Position numbers and translations under genes: made by a program. A model generated the notes under the pieces. The model made no database searches and was not told where the DNA came from. It worked only from the letters and a program-made list of their open reading frames with translations. From positions 72,953-127,549 of IMG/VR virus record IMGVR_UViG_3300026097_000012: DNA of 54,597 nucleotides. One strand, given 5' to 3'. The DNA comes from a virus. Positions 1 to 7,120 of this stretch are shown here, in pieces. Numbering within the stretch: position 1 is the first letter of the stretch; each line of letters starts with the position of its first letter.

Positions 1-2
1 TG

Positions 3-191
3 AACGGAGAAATAACAGAACTTCCTCGCTCCATGTGTGATATAACCCAAGAGGAACGAGATGAATTACTTCTCTATTTAATAAAGGAACAGAGAAAGGT
101 TATTAATAAGAAGGATAAAAAGATAGAGGAATTCCAAGGTGTATTTAATGCTATAGGAAAGTTTATTCCTCGAAGTAGTAGATCCTTTTAA
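3..191 (+). CDS. C-terminal part of an unknown protein (5' end outside window)
   Basis: The reading frame is open from the window edge to TAA and gives 62 residues. They are charged and helix-prone, with a central Glu/Lys-rich stretch (ITQEERDELLLYLIKEQRK) that could form a coiled coil, and a basic C-terminus (PRSSRSF). No family is recognised. A strong terminator follows 13 bases after the stop, so this is the last gene of a plus-strand unit. Confidence 0.6.
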   Translation, partial: NGEITELPRSMCDITQEERDELLLYLIKEQRKVINKKDKKIEEFQGVFNAIGKFIPRSSRSF

Positions 192-203
192 TTTTTACCT
201 AGA

Positions 204-233
204 GATCCCGTATTTTCCCGGGATTTTTTTTTT
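204..233 (+). terminator. Intrinsic terminator
   Basis: A 6-bp stem (ATCCCG / CGGGAT) is followed by a run of about ten T. It closes the unit that ends with the partial gene at 191. Confidence 0.75.
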
Positions 234-239
234 CCTCTG

Positions 240-1470
240 GAGAAATTGCTTTTCTAGTACCCGGGCCCTGTGGAAAATTTTTGGCCCGTGGGAAATTCCC
301 GTTTTTTGCCCGTGGCCTTTATATTCACAAAATTCAACTTGACTTCGACCTATCCGCCCATATAGTGATCCTGGTGACCTGTTCTATATAGGCCCCAGGG
401 GGCCCTGAGGGCACCTGGAGGGCCCCTGGTGGCCCCTAGGGCTGCCTGAGTCTGAGAGCCCCACCTCTGGGTACTATATACCCTGCCTGAGAGGTCCACC
501 TTGGCCAGGGGTAGTCTATGGCCGCGTCAGATAGGGATCCCAGCTAGGGGTACCTCGCCCGGTAAGCTAGAAGCTAAAACTAAAAAGTTCGGTTTTGCTA
601 AGATAAGCGGTTTCTCGCTCTTGGATCTGAGCGAACCTTAAGACTTATAAGCCGTATGTAAAGATCCACTCCATATGCAGTTGACCAGGGTTGTGATGTA
701 GAGGTGGGAATTCCTCAAGTAGAGCTTTATAAAGAGTTATAACCTTAACGCTTTGGATCTAGAATTCATCGGTCGCTCAGTGACCTGATGGGGAAAAGGG
801 GAGATAAAGATCCAAAGCTTAAAATCCGTCCCTTTCGACTATTGACCAGGGTTAAAAGGTAGGGACTACATTATCTAAAAACTTAAGATACTCTTATACT
901 CTTCCCTTAGAAGAATACAGTTCCTAGCTCGGATTAGAAAAATAGTAAGTATTCCACCAGGAGCAAGGAAGAAAAAAACAACCTGAATGCTACTACTTTC
1001 TTTTTAGGCCGGATAGGTATAAAAAGTAAGATTTAGGAAACTCCATATTATACGCATTTATGGATTCTCGCTCTGTGACCTTGGTGAAGATTACCGTCCC
1101 TATTGGGCAACCCGGCCAATTGATTTAAAAACACTAAGTTTTTGTGAAAACAATGATCTTTCGCTCGGATGCTAAAATGTGAGAATTCTTTGTAGCATTA
1201 GCACTCTTCGCTCCGTCACCTAGTGGGCTGTAGAGCGAAAGGGATTACATAGCTATTGAATCTAACCGCTCAACTGTTGACCAGGGTTGACGAGTAGAAA
1301 CCCCATTTCTTACTTTTTAAACCTAAACGCGAAGCTCAACTGGATCTAGAAGTCATCGGTCGCTCTGTAAGAAGAGTTCTACTATTGGGAGAAGGGAGCG
1401 AGGCCAGATAGAGACATACACAGACATACCTGATAGAAGCTGGCTCCACATTAATTTTAAAATAATGGAT
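240..1470. other. GC-rich, hairpin-rich region without genes
   Basis: No ORF of credible length exists on either strand. The first 300 bases are unusually GC-rich for this genome, with many GGGCCC/GGCCCC blocks. The rest carries repeated pieces: TTGACCAGGGTT at 681, 842 and 1277, a related TTGGCCAGGGG near 502, and a module of type CATCGGTCGCTC near 767 and 1354. Several hairpins are visible, e.g. GGTT-CGCTC / GAGCG-AACC near 609-638 and TTCGCTC / GAGCGAA at 1207-1239. The second TTGACCAGGGTT sits in the loop of a GTCCCT / AGGGAC stem. The region may be structured RNA or a replication or packaging site; this cannot be decided from sequence alone. Confidence 0.6.
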
Positions 1471-1474
1471 TAAA

Positions 1475-1533
1475 TATTTTTTTAATCTAAATAAAATGCC
1501 TATATTTATAGTATAATAATAACAAACAATAAC
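1475..1533 (+). promoter_or_regulatory. Phage-type promoter and leader
   Basis: A T-tract with AATC (1475-1490) is followed by TATATTTA at 1501-1508 and an A-rich leader with AACAAAC before ATG 1534. It fits the consensus seen upstream of about 20 other units in this window. Confidence 0.7.
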
Positions 1534-1635
1534 ATGGAACTTAAACAGATAGGATTAGAATGTTTTGATTTTAATAATATTAAAATAGATACAACAGAGG
1601 CTGCACAAGATGCAATGACTCAGTCAGCCAACTAA
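1534..1635 (+). CDS. Small unknown protein (33 aa)
   Basis: ATG lies at the normal distance from a phage promoter and leader. The frame gives 33 residues (starting MELKQIGLECFDFNN) and ends 8 bases before the tRNA-like RNA, so both are probably on one transcript. No family is recognised. Position rather than sequence is the reason for calling it. It could also be a leader peptide for the RNA downstream. Confidence 0.4.
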   Translation: MELKQIGLECFDFNNIKIDTTEAAQDAMTQSAN

Positions 1636-1643
1636 AGATAACC

Positions 1644-1741
1644 GTGAGAGCGCCGTAGGTCCTTGAGACAGAAGAGACGGACCCATTCGTAAGATGGGCG
1701 GCATCATGCCTTAGTAGGTTTGAATCCTACCTCTCCAACCA
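1644..1741 (+). tRNA. tRNA-like RNA, possibly a degenerate tRNA-Tyr (GTA)
   Basis: The 3' end looks like a tRNA: T-stem GTAGG / CCTAC with loop TTTGAAT (1714-1730), acceptor strand CTCTCCA, discriminator A and an encoded CCA (1739-1741). A 5-bp stem CCCAT / ATGGG with 7-base loop TCGTAAG (1682-1698) would put GTA in the anticodon. A 15-base variable region suits a class II (Tyr) tRNA. Oddities: only five of seven acceptor pairs form, position 33 is C instead of T, T-loop position 56 is T instead of C, and the D-loop would be about 20 bases. A competing GGTCC / GGACC hairpin exists. It may be a decayed tRNA or another tRNA-mimicking RNA. Confidence 0.42.
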
Positions 1742-1745
1742 ATTG

Positions 1746-1779
1746 AAAAAGGAACACTCGAAATGGGGGTTCCTTTTTT
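1746..1779 (+). terminator. Intrinsic terminator
   Basis: Stem AAAAAGGAAC / GTTCCTTTTT with a T-run, directly after the CCA of the tRNA-like RNA. Confidence 0.75.
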
Positions 1780-1806
1780 AGTATAGTAAGATTTAAATAA
1801 AAAACT

Positions 1807-2253
1807 ATGTGGGCAATATTTGATTTAGACGGTACTCTCGCCGATATTGAAGAGCGAAGAAGGTTAGCTTCTAAAGGCGACGGTAAGATTAATTGGGGCA
1901 TTTTCTTTAATCCAGAAAATATAAAGCTAGATAAACCTCTACTTAAAACTATATTTCTTTTACAGACTTTAAGATCTCAAGGTCTAGGAATCGCGATACT
2001 TAGCGGTAGAGGCGAAGAGACTCGCGCTGCGACAGAACACTGGTTAAAGGAAAACGGCGTAGAATACGATAAGCTAATAATGCGTCCAGTTCAGAACTAC
2101 GAACCTGACGACGAGCTCAAGCGAACATGGCTCAATGCTGAGTTTCCAAACCGTGACCAGATACTTTGCGTGTTTGATGATCGGGACAAGGTCGTGGCGA
2201 TGTGGAGGAGGGAAGGATTGCTCTGTTGTCAAGTAGCACCTGGAGATTTTTAG
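1807..2253 (+). CDS. HAD-family phosphatase, polynucleotide-kinase 3'-phosphatase type
   Basis: The 148 residues carry the HAD motifs: FDLDGTLAD at residues 5-13 (nucleophile D6, acid D8), SGR at 66-68 (motif II) and the DDR at 124-126 (motif III/IV). The pattern of conserved residues, including MWRREGL and QVAPGDF at the C-terminus, matches the stand-alone phosphatase domain that forms the C-terminal half of T4 polynucleotide kinase. The likely job is removing 3'-phosphates from nucleic acid ends, as in repair of cleaved tRNA; that is inference from the family. No kinase P-loop is present. No clear phage promoter lies just upstream, so expression may come by read-through past 1779. Confidence 0.85.
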   Translation: MWAIFDLDGTLADIEERRRLASKGDGKINWGIFFNPENIKLDKPLLKTIFLLQTLRSQGLGIAILSGRGEETRAATEHWLKENGVEYDKLIMRPVQNYEPDDELKRTWLNAEFPNRDQILCVFDDRDKVVAMWRREGLLCCQVAPGDF

Positions 2254-2324
2254 TAGCCGAACCGCGTACATCCAGGCTATGTCCGGTGATGTCTTAATCC
2301 CCTTGGCTCTCCACTTTATTTTAG

Positions 2325-2384
2325 CTAATTGGTAAAAGATATAATAATAATTGTTATATTTATAGTATAACTTAAACAAACGAT
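2325..2384 (+). promoter_or_regulatory. Phage-type promoter and leader
   Basis: TATATTTA at 2355-2362, then TATAACTTAAACAAAC ending shortly before ATG 2385. The upstream T-tract is weak here. Confidence 0.7.
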
Positions 2385-2636
2385 ATGGAAAGGGGACTTG
2401 CTGGATATTGGATATCTACTGATAATTTAAAGTTCAATGCTATGACCAATACTTTTGTTGGAGAAGCTTCTGAACTAGGAATTATAGAGTTTGACAAATC
2501 ATACGTACTCTGGAATCCTAAAACAAACGGTTCTTCTTACCTTGAATTTGATAAGTTCGATAAGAACGGAGAAGAGATATCAGGAGCTCGATACTCCTCT
2601 CATCAAGGTTACAAACTATTAATTATAAACGATTAG
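2385..2636 (+). CDS. Hypothetical phage protein (83 aa)
   Basis: First gene of a five-gene unit (2385-3544). The protein is acidic with many aromatic and beta-type residues (YVLWNPKTNGSSYLEF) and looks like a small soluble beta-rich protein. No family, signal peptide or membrane segment is seen. The next gene starts one base after its stop. Confidence 0.7.
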   Translation: MERGLAGYWISTDNLKFNAMTNTFVGEASELGIIEFDKSYVLWNPKTNGSSYLEFDKFDKNGEEISGARYSSHQGYKLLIIND

Positions 2637-2637
2637 T

Positions 2638-2754
2638 ATGAAAAGTCTAAAAGAAAAACGAGAAATAGTAAAGAGGGCGAAGATCATAAGACATACGTTT
2701 CTAAGTAGATCAAAGTTCTCAGCCATTAAATACATTTTAAAATATGACAAGTAA
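2638..2754 (+). CDS. Small basic protein (38 aa)
   Basis: ATG lies one base after the previous stop and the last 11 bases overlap the next gene. The product is strongly basic (MKSLKEKREIVKRAKIIRH) and helix-prone, as expected for a nucleic-acid-binding peptide. No family is known. The tight packing on both sides is the main support. Confidence 0.5.
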   Translation: MKSLKEKREIVKRAKIIRHTFLSRSKFSAIKYILKYDK

Positions 2755-2977
2755 AGTAATAGCAGTAAAGTGGAAGACCGGAAAAGAATGTATCGGTATT
2801 GTTATAGTTGATACTGGATTCGGAATCAAAGGCTACATCAAGAAGGTAGATGGCATGGACCAAGACAGAGACATTACGCAAGTAGCAGAATGGGGAACGG
2901 GCTTGGACTCTTCAGAGATAGAGGGTTTCTTCCCCCATCGATCAGAAGAATTTAGATCAATAGGATATTCAAACTAA
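2744..2977 (+). CDS. Hypothetical phage protein (77 aa)
   Basis: Overlaps the end of the preceding small ORF and is followed after 5 bases by the next ATG. The alternating hydrophobic pattern in the first half (VIAVKWKTGKECIGIVIVD) predicts a small beta-barrel fold. No catalytic motif is seen and no function can be assigned. Confidence 0.7.
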   Translation: MTSKVIAVKWKTGKECIGIVIVDTGFGIKGYIKKVDGMDQDRDITQVAEWGTGLDSSEIEGFFPHRSEEFRSIGYSN

Positions 2978-2982
2978 AAAAC

Positions 2983-3255
2983 ATGAAGAACTTACAATTA
3001 TTAAAAGACAAGTTAAACTCAGTGCGAGATCGCAACCGTGAAGCTAAAGTAGGAGAGTCTCTTGTTTGTCCTTCATGTGGAACTGGATTTAAGAAGAGGA
3101 GTTATCAACAGGTATTTTGTAAATCTAAAACCGGTACTAAATGTAAAGACAGATTTTGGAATACAGTAGACGAGAGTAAGCGTAACAACCAAGACAGACT
3201 AAGTTTATCGCGCGTCGTTTGGTTATTTGAAAAAGAAATGGAAGATTTAATTTAA
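2983..3255 (+). CDS. Zinc-ribbon phage protein (90 aa)
   Basis: Residues 28-56 hold a zinc-binding pattern: CPSC, then VFC and KCKDRFWN. This arrangement is common in small phage and bacterial proteins with a treble-clef or ribbon fold. The N-terminus is a charged helix. It probably binds nucleic acid or acts as a structural zinc site; the exact role is unknown. It is the fourth gene of the 2385-3544 unit. Confidence 0.7.
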   Translation: MKNLQLLKDKLNSVRDRNREAKVGESLVCPSCGTGFKKRSYQQVFCKSKTGTKCKDRFWNTVDESKRNNQDRLSLSRVVWLFEKEMEDLI

Positions 3256-3265
3256 AATAGGAATC

Positions 3266-3544
3266 ATGGGAAAATACGTAAATGTAAATTTGAACGGAAG
3301 GCCTCTAAATGCTAGAGGTAAAGCTTCTAATCTCGTAATGTCTGGTGCAGAACGCATTGAAGAACCAGAAAGCTTAGCACAACATCCAGGTAAGGCGGTT
3401 CTTTGTGTAGTAGAAAACGGACCTTTTGATGCGGCGGCTTGGGCTTACAGTCAGGACGAACTCAATTGCTTCAAACGCGAAGACGGCCGGCTTAAGTCTT
3501 GGTTGACAGTAGACGAATCTGTAATTGAATCTTTAATCGATTAA
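3266..3544 (+). CDS. Hypothetical phage protein (92 aa)
   Basis: Last gene of the unit, followed by a terminator. The protein is acidic overall with no recognised domain. The stretch VLCVVENGPFDAAAWAYS suggests a small compact fold. No signal peptide or membrane segment is seen. Confidence 0.65.
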   Translation: MGKYVNVNLNGRPLNARGKASNLVMSGAERIEEPESLAQHPGKAVLCVVENGPFDAAAWAYSQDELNCFKREDGRLKSWLTVDESVIESLID

Positions 3545-3570
3545 ATCCAGGGTAAACTTAATCTGATAAG

Positions 3571-3595
3571 AGGCCTGCAAACGCGGGCCTTTTTT
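3571..3595 (+). terminator. Intrinsic terminator
   Basis: GC-rich stem AGGCCTGC / GCGGGCCT with a T5 tail, 27 bases after the stop at 3544. Confidence 0.8.
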
Positions 3596-3610
3596 ATGCT
3601 ATAAGCTCTG

Positions 3611-3650
3611 GAGCCAGTGAGCTTTGTAAGCTACGCTATGCAACTGGCTC
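3611..3650. repeat. GAGC-stem long-loop inverted repeat
   Basis: Perfect 8-bp arms GAGCCAGT (3611-3618) and ACTGGCTC (3643-3650) around a 24-base loop. A second imperfect copy (GAGCCAA / TTCGCTC) follows at 3661-3688 and a third weaker one near 3701-3740. All lie after a terminator and before the next promoter. Confidence 0.65.
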
Positions 3651-3764
3651 AAGCACAGTCGAGCCAAGTCAGAGACAAGGAGTTCGCTCTAAGCTCCCGA
3701 GAGCCAGTGGTCTCTGTTAAGAGGCGGTGCTCATTGGCCCTAAGAAAATTTGAAAAATAAATGG

Positions 3765-3825
3765 CGAAATATTTTAAGTACCACAATATTATTCTTATAT
3801 TTAACTATAACTTAAAACAAACACA
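3765..3825 (+). promoter_or_regulatory. Phage-type promoter and leader
   Basis: TATATTTA at 3796-3803, then the leader TATAACTTAAAACAAAC just before ATG 3826. Confidence 0.75.
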
Positions 3826-4170
3826 ATGATCGTTAAATTAAATGACCGAATAATTAATCTAGACTTAGTAAAAGAAGTCTCGGAAATTACCGCGTATCTT
3901 GTTAATGAAAAACGAGATGGAAACAGTGGATATATCCATATCATACGAACCAAAAAGGATATTGTTAGATGGTTGGATATTTCAAATACTGGAACAGAGA
4001 GTCAACAAGAGTATGAAGTAATCTTTGGATTTCAAATCTTTTATTTGGAAGAGAAATATCCAAAGCACGTAAAGGTTTCTCTCCACCAAAGCGAAGCGAG
4101 AAAGGCGAGAGAGGCGTTCGCAACCCTTTTAAATAATAATAACCCTGTAATACACGAAGTAAAATGGTAA
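3826..4170 (+). CDS. Hypothetical phage protein (114 aa)
   Basis: The first gene after a phage promoter. The N-terminal third reads like a small beta-sheet domain (MIVKLNDRIINLDLVKEVS); the C-terminal third is an Ala/Arg-rich helix. No family is recognised. Its TAA overlaps the ATG of the next small gene (ATGGTAA), which indicates translational coupling. Confidence 0.7.
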   Translation: MIVKLNDRIINLDLVKEVSEITAYLVNEKRDGNSGYIHIIRTKKDIVRWLDISNTGTESQQEYEVIFGFQIFYLEEKYPKHVKVSLHQSEARKAREAFATLLNNNNPVIHEVKW

Positions 4171-4343
4171 GAGTAATATGTTTAGGAATCGGATTGAATA
4201 TGTTCTTTCAAGAGTGGGTATCAATAATCGACGCTCCACCACAACCAAAGGAAATCTTTCATAAACCTGGCTTTCAGAACCGAGTTTATACAAAGGTAAA
4301 AGGCTATAAAGTTCCGCACTTAACTCGAATGCAGAACAAATAG
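4164..4343 (+). CDS. Small basic protein (59 aa)
   Basis: ATG overlaps the stop of the previous gene. The product begins with a short hydrophobic stretch (VRVICLGIGLNMFF) and ends basic. A terminator follows 19 bases downstream. No family is recognised. The N-terminus could be a weak signal or membrane anchor, but it is short. Confidence 0.5.
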   Translation: MVRVICLGIGLNMFFQEWVSIIDAPPQPKEIFHKPGFQNRVYTKVKGYKVPHLTRMQNK

Positions 4344-4362
4344 ACCTAGTAAGTCTCTCTTT

Positions 4363-4388
4363 AAACCCCCTCTATTGGGGGTTTTTTT
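4363..4388 (+). terminator. Intrinsic terminator
   Basis: Stem AAACCCCC / GGGGGTTT with a T7 tail. Confidence 0.85.
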
Positions 4389-4473
4389 GTTTCCGGAGTA
4401 AGAAAAGAAGAAAGGAATCTGGCAAGAGGCGGGAGAAGTTCGCTCCTCATAAATTTGAAAAATAATTAATAAA

Positions 4474-4532
4474 AAGTTTTTTATATCCATCAATTATTCT
4501 TATATTTAACTATAACTTAAAACAAACAGATT
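4474..4532 (+). promoter_or_regulatory. Phage-type promoter and leader
   Basis: T-tract and TATCCA (4477-4489), TATATTTA at 4501-4508, leader TATAACTTAAAACAAAC, ATG 4533. It is one of the closest matches to the consensus. Confidence 0.8.
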
Positions 4533-4730
4533 ATGAATTGCGACAGATGTCACACAGAATCACCCCGCTTTACGAAAATGAGTTTCTTCAATATGGACAC
4601 AATATGTCCTGAGTGTGAAGCTAAGGAAAAAGCACATCCACAGTATGAGGCGGCGAGAAAGAAAGAAAGAGAAGAATGTTTAAAGGGTAATATGAATTAT
4701 CCTGGAATCGGAAAACCTGCTGACCTATGA
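4533..4730 (+). CDS. Small double-CxxC zinc protein of phages (65 aa)
   Basis: Pattern CDRC (residues 3-6) and CPEC (25-28), then a charged helix and a conserved C-terminal NYPGIG. This combination, including AHPQYEAARKKE, is a widespread small phage family of unknown function. It is probably a zinc-stabilised nucleic-acid or protein adaptor. Its TGA overlaps the ATG of the next gene. Confidence 0.75.
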   Translation: MNCDRCHTESPRFTKMSFFNMDTICPECEAKEKAHPQYEAARKKEREECLKGNMNYPGIGKPADL

Positions 4731-5035
4731 TTAAGAGCAAAGACGAATTAAAGAGGAGACCTATTGAGATAGATCTAACGGGTCCAGATGGTAATGTATT
4801 CTATTTAATGGCTACAGCAAAGCGGTTATCGCGCCAGCTTTACGACTTCGTAACAGAAGAGCTTGAAAATGCTCGAGCAGTAGATGAATCATTAAAGCTG
4901 TTATATGACGGAGACTTTAAAACTCCTGAAAACATGGGAGACTGGATCGTAGAAGAAATGATGAAGTCTGATTACGAACATGCAGTTCAAGTTTTTGATA
5001 AATATTTTGGCGCAGTTGTAACACTGTACCGTTAA
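4727..5035 (+). CDS. Hypothetical phage protein (102 aa)
   Basis: Translationally coupled to the preceding gene by an ATGA overlap. A short N-terminal beta part (IDLTGPDGNVFYLMATAKR) precedes helices rich in acidic residues. The phrase TGPDGNVFYLM is typical of a small, broadly distributed phage family of unknown role. No catalytic residues are evident. Confidence 0.7.
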   Translation: MIKSKDELKRRPIEIDLTGPDGNVFYLMATAKRLSRQLYDFVTEELENARAVDESLKLLYDGDFKTPENMGDWIVEEMMKSDYEHAVQVFDKYFGAVVTLYR

Positions 5036-5048
5036 CTACGGAGTAACT

Positions 5049-5306
5049 ATGGAAGAAGTAATAAACTTAATATCCGACCGAGACGAGATACTCGAGGACA
5101 AGGTGGCCGAGTTTCAGAAGAAACTAATTGACATACATCCTAAATTTAAAGTCGGACAGGTAATTCTTTTTTGGGGAGGATATAATAACGATATCCGATA
5201 CCGATCTGAAATAATTGGATTTAACGAGGACGGAGAAATCTACGTTATGTGGGATTGTTATTGGTTCCCTATTAGAGATGAAGAATCAAGAGAAATAGAA
5301 TTATAA
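5049..5306 (+). CDS. Hypothetical phage protein (85 aa)
   Basis: Preceded by ACTACGGAGT, whose GGAG lies 6 bases before ATG and could act as a ribosome site, which is rare in this genome. The C-terminal half (KVGQVILFWGGYNND, EIYVMWDCYWFPI) is beta-rich and aromatic, like a small SH3/KOW-type barrel. No family can be named. Confidence 0.7.
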   Translation: MEEVINLISDRDEILEDKVAEFQKKLIDIHPKFKVGQVILFWGGYNNDIRYRSEIIGFNEDGEIYVMWDCYWFPIRDEESREIEL

Positions 5307-5330
5307 ACGGGTTTGTTTAAGTTAGATGGA

Positions 5331-5354
5331 ACCTCAACTTCGGTTGGGGTTTCG
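5331..5354 (+). terminator. Intrinsic terminator
   Basis: Stem AACC-AAC with a TTCG loop. The element GTTTGTTTAAGTTA lies just upstream at 5312-5325 and is the reverse complement of this unit's own leader. Confidence 0.7.
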
Positions 5355-5413
5355 TCGTTTAGAGCGGTAAGCTTAGCGACGTGCCCGAGGAGGGTTGGCT
5401 CAGAAAGCTTTGA

Positions 5414-5478
5414 CTACGGAGTTCACCGTGCACGCCGGGACCAGTGGGATCCCGGTACACAAGAGCACGGCTGGCCCT
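5414..5478. repeat. Composite element, copy 1 (ACTACGGAGT - GGGACCAG - CACGGCTGGCCCT)
   Basis: The 10-mer ACTACGGAGT is followed by GGGACCAG and then CACGGCTGGCCCT (5466-5478). The same three blocks occur in the same order and almost the same spacing at 24490-24553. It lies in the gap between a terminator and a promoter. Confidence 0.55.
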
Positions 5479-5499
5479 TAGAGAAATGCACAAAAATAT

Positions 5500-5561
5500 T
5501 CTCAGGATTTTTTATAATGAAGAATAATTCTTATATTTAACTATAACTTAAAACAAACACG
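5500..5561 (+). promoter_or_regulatory. Phage-type promoter and leader
   Basis: TATATTTA at 5532-5539, leader TATAACTTAAAACAAAC, ATG 5562. Confidence 0.8.
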
Positions 5562-5771
5562 ATGAGTAATTTTATAGATCACATCAAATTAGCAACAGAG
5601 AATATAGTTCTATGTAGTGGTATATGTTCTAAGAAAGAGCATTACGAGTACGCTGAGAAGATGGAAAAGATGCTTAAGCATCAGTTAAAAGAGGAGTTAA
5701 CTGAAATTGTAAATGATCACGAGATGATGGAAGAAAGACTTTGTGAATTTATTCAAAAACTAGGAGTATGA
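5562..5771 (+). CDS. Small helical phage protein (69 aa)
   Basis: An all-helical acidic protein. The segment KKEHYEYAEKMEKMLK resembles the E-x-Y-E-x-C-A helix found at the C-terminus of five other small proteins in this window, so it may be a distant member of that family. Its TGA overlaps the next ATG. Confidence 0.65.
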   Translation: MSNFIDHIKLATENIVLCSGICSKKEHYEYAEKMEKMLKHQLKEELTEIVNDHEMMEERLCEFIQKLGV

Positions 5772-5932
5772 AAAAGAAACCGACAATGACCAAAGCTCAA
5801 TTAACTCAGAGAGTTAATGAAGAAGCAAAGAGAATGCGAGAAGACATTAAAAGACAAGGAGGCAATCTTACCTTTGCTGAATGCAAGAAGGAGGCTCGTA
5901 AAGTATTCATGGAAGAATTCGAAATAGTTTAA
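5768..5932 (+). CDS. Small charged helical protein (54 aa)
   Basis: ATGA overlap with the preceding gene. The protein is Lys/Arg/Glu-rich and predicted to be a helix or helical hairpin (MTKAQLTQRVNEEAKRMRED). No family is recognised. Overlap and position in the unit support it. Confidence 0.55.
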   Translation: MKKKPTMTKAQLTQRVNEEAKRMREDIKRQGGNLTFAECKKEARKVFMEEFEIV

Positions 5933-6014
5933 GTCTAGGACACCCAATTCTCTTAGACATTTAATCTTACTTCAAAGAGATTATCTTATCATAGAGGGAC
6001 CCGAGTTAATCACA

Positions 6015-6045
6015 AGAGGAATCTAAACAGGTTCCTCTTTTTTTA
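6015..6045 (+). terminator. Intrinsic terminator
   Basis: Perfect 7-bp stem AGAGGAA / TTCCTCT with an 8-T tail, 83 bases after the stop at 5932. Confidence 0.8.
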
Positions 6046-6171
6046 TCTCTACTTATCGAGCAAGTCGATAGGTTTCAAGAGAGAGGAGAGCTCGCTCGTC
6101 TCTGTTTGAGCCAGTGTGCTTTCGATCCTAACCTAGAGACCTCGACCTAGAGTATTTCAAAAATAAGTATA

Positions 6172-6232
6172 ATTATATTTTAGGTTATCAATTATTATTC
6201 TTATATTTAATTATAACTTAAAACAAACAGAT
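6172..6232 (+). promoter_or_regulatory. Phage-type promoter and leader
   Basis: TATATTTA at 6202-6209, leader TATAACTTAAAACAAAC, ATG 6233. Confidence 0.8.
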
Positions 6233-6388
6233 ATGTATTCATTATATTGTAGCTACTACGACAAAGAGTTTAATTCCCTTGAGGAGCTAATTGAGGACGT
6301 GACCATCAATGGCATGGACCCAAACTATGAGGTGACCAGAGATGGCAAGGGTATTGGAGAGAACGCCATAGATTTTATTCAATTTTAA
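6233..6388 (+). CDS. Small hypothetical protein (51 aa)
   Basis: Starts at the expected distance from a phage leader and is followed 10 bases later by the next gene. The product begins MYSLYCSYYDKEF and is acidic. It resembles the small phage proteins that begin with a short beta strand and a helix, but no family is named. Confidence 0.6.
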   Translation: MYSLYCSYYDKEFNSLEELIEDVTINGMDPNYEVTRDGKGIGENAIDFIQF

Positions 6389-6398
6389 AAATAATATT

Positions 6399-6611
6399 AT
6401 GGATAAGCCAAAACTATACGTACTTATGTCTTATGATGAAGATGGTACCGACACATCTATATTCTTAGACAAAGATGAAGCGTTAGAAGAATTCGAAAGA
6501 GCAAGTGGAGACGACAAGGTCGTAGGAGAAGTAGAAGAATACAAATCCTTCGGACAAGGAGCATGGGGAGATTGGTATGGAATCAAAATAATTAAGAAAT
6601 CTGATGGTTAA
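6399..6611 (+). CDS. Hypothetical phage protein (70 aa)
   Basis: A compact alpha/beta pattern: strand (LYVLMSYDEDG), acidic helix (KDEALEEFERASG), then a Gly/Trp-rich strand. Such proteins are frequent in phage early regions. The end overlaps the next gene by 8 bases. Function unknown. Confidence 0.7.
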   Translation: MDKPKLYVLMSYDEDGTDTSIFLDKDEALEEFERASGDDKVVGEVEEYKSFGQGAWGDWYGIKIIKKSDG

Positions 6612-6855
6612 GTGGGATAAGAAAATAGAAGACAGGCACATGAAGGGAAATACTCCCTTCGGTGAGGTCTGGATCCGGTTTGACCGGGAAGGTAAAGCAA
6701 TCGGTTTATATACCTGTTTTGGCGATACTCAGAAATGGATTCCGGACGAAGAGTGGATGCAAGATCTCGAAGGAGCCCAGCTCAGATTAGAGGAACTTAC
6801 AGAAGATACCAAACGTTTACGTGATTGGGGTGAGGGACTACGGAGTAAAGATTAA
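6604..6855 (+). CDS. Hypothetical phage protein (83 aa)
   Basis: Overlaps the previous gene. The N-terminal half is beta-rich (GEVWIRFDREGKAIGLY) and the C-terminal half is a long acidic helix. A copy of ACTACGGAGT (6837-6846) forms the last sense codons (LRSKD). No known domain. Confidence 0.7.
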   Translation: MVKWDKKIEDRHMKGNTPFGEVWIRFDREGKAIGLYTCFGDTQKWIPDEEWMQDLEGAQLRLEELTEDTKRLRDWGEGLRSKD

Positions 6856-6919
6856 ATTACATTATATTCTAAAACTGAGACCAGAATTACCTGTATAAGA
6901 AATAAATAATACTATAGAC

Positions 6920-7120
6920 ATGGAAAGCCAAATACATTCAATAATCGATCAATGGAAAGAAGAAACTGGTAATCAGAAGTCTATCTCGTCTGACTCGATT
7001 AAGGTTAAGTATGCAGACCGTGAGGTAGGGATATATACTATTTATCTTATGTTAAATCCTACAGTAAGGATTAAAGCATTGCTGAATGGCCCTGCTTGGA
7101 AAATCATAGAATTAAAATGA
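6920..7120 (+). CDS. Hypothetical phage protein (66 aa)
   Basis: Sixty-four bases after the previous gene and without an obvious promoter, so probably the same unit. The protein is small, alpha/beta and not recognised. Its TGA overlaps the ATG of the next gene at 7117. Confidence 0.65.
   Translation: MESQIHSIIDQWKEETGNQKSISSDSIKVKYADREVGIYTIYLMLNPTVRIKALLNGPAWKIIELK

Larger units (their letters stand above)
5933..6232 (+). other. Intergenic region with terminator, GAGC repeats and promoter
   Basis: No gene is seen. It holds a terminator at 6015-6045, a GC-rich stretch with GAGAGCTCGCTC and GAGCCAGTG near 6088-6117, and the next promoter at its end. Confidence 0.6.

Noticed and set aside
1534-1741. 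A tmRNA (tag ORF plus tRNA-like end)
   Set aside because: The ORF precedes the tRNA-like part but no 5' tRNA half is found, and the peptide end (AMTQSAN) lacks the usual small hydrophobic ALAA-type tag.
5313-5540. 75-codon plus-strand ORF
   Set aside because: It runs through a terminator, the composite element and into the next promoter; no relation to phage protein composition.
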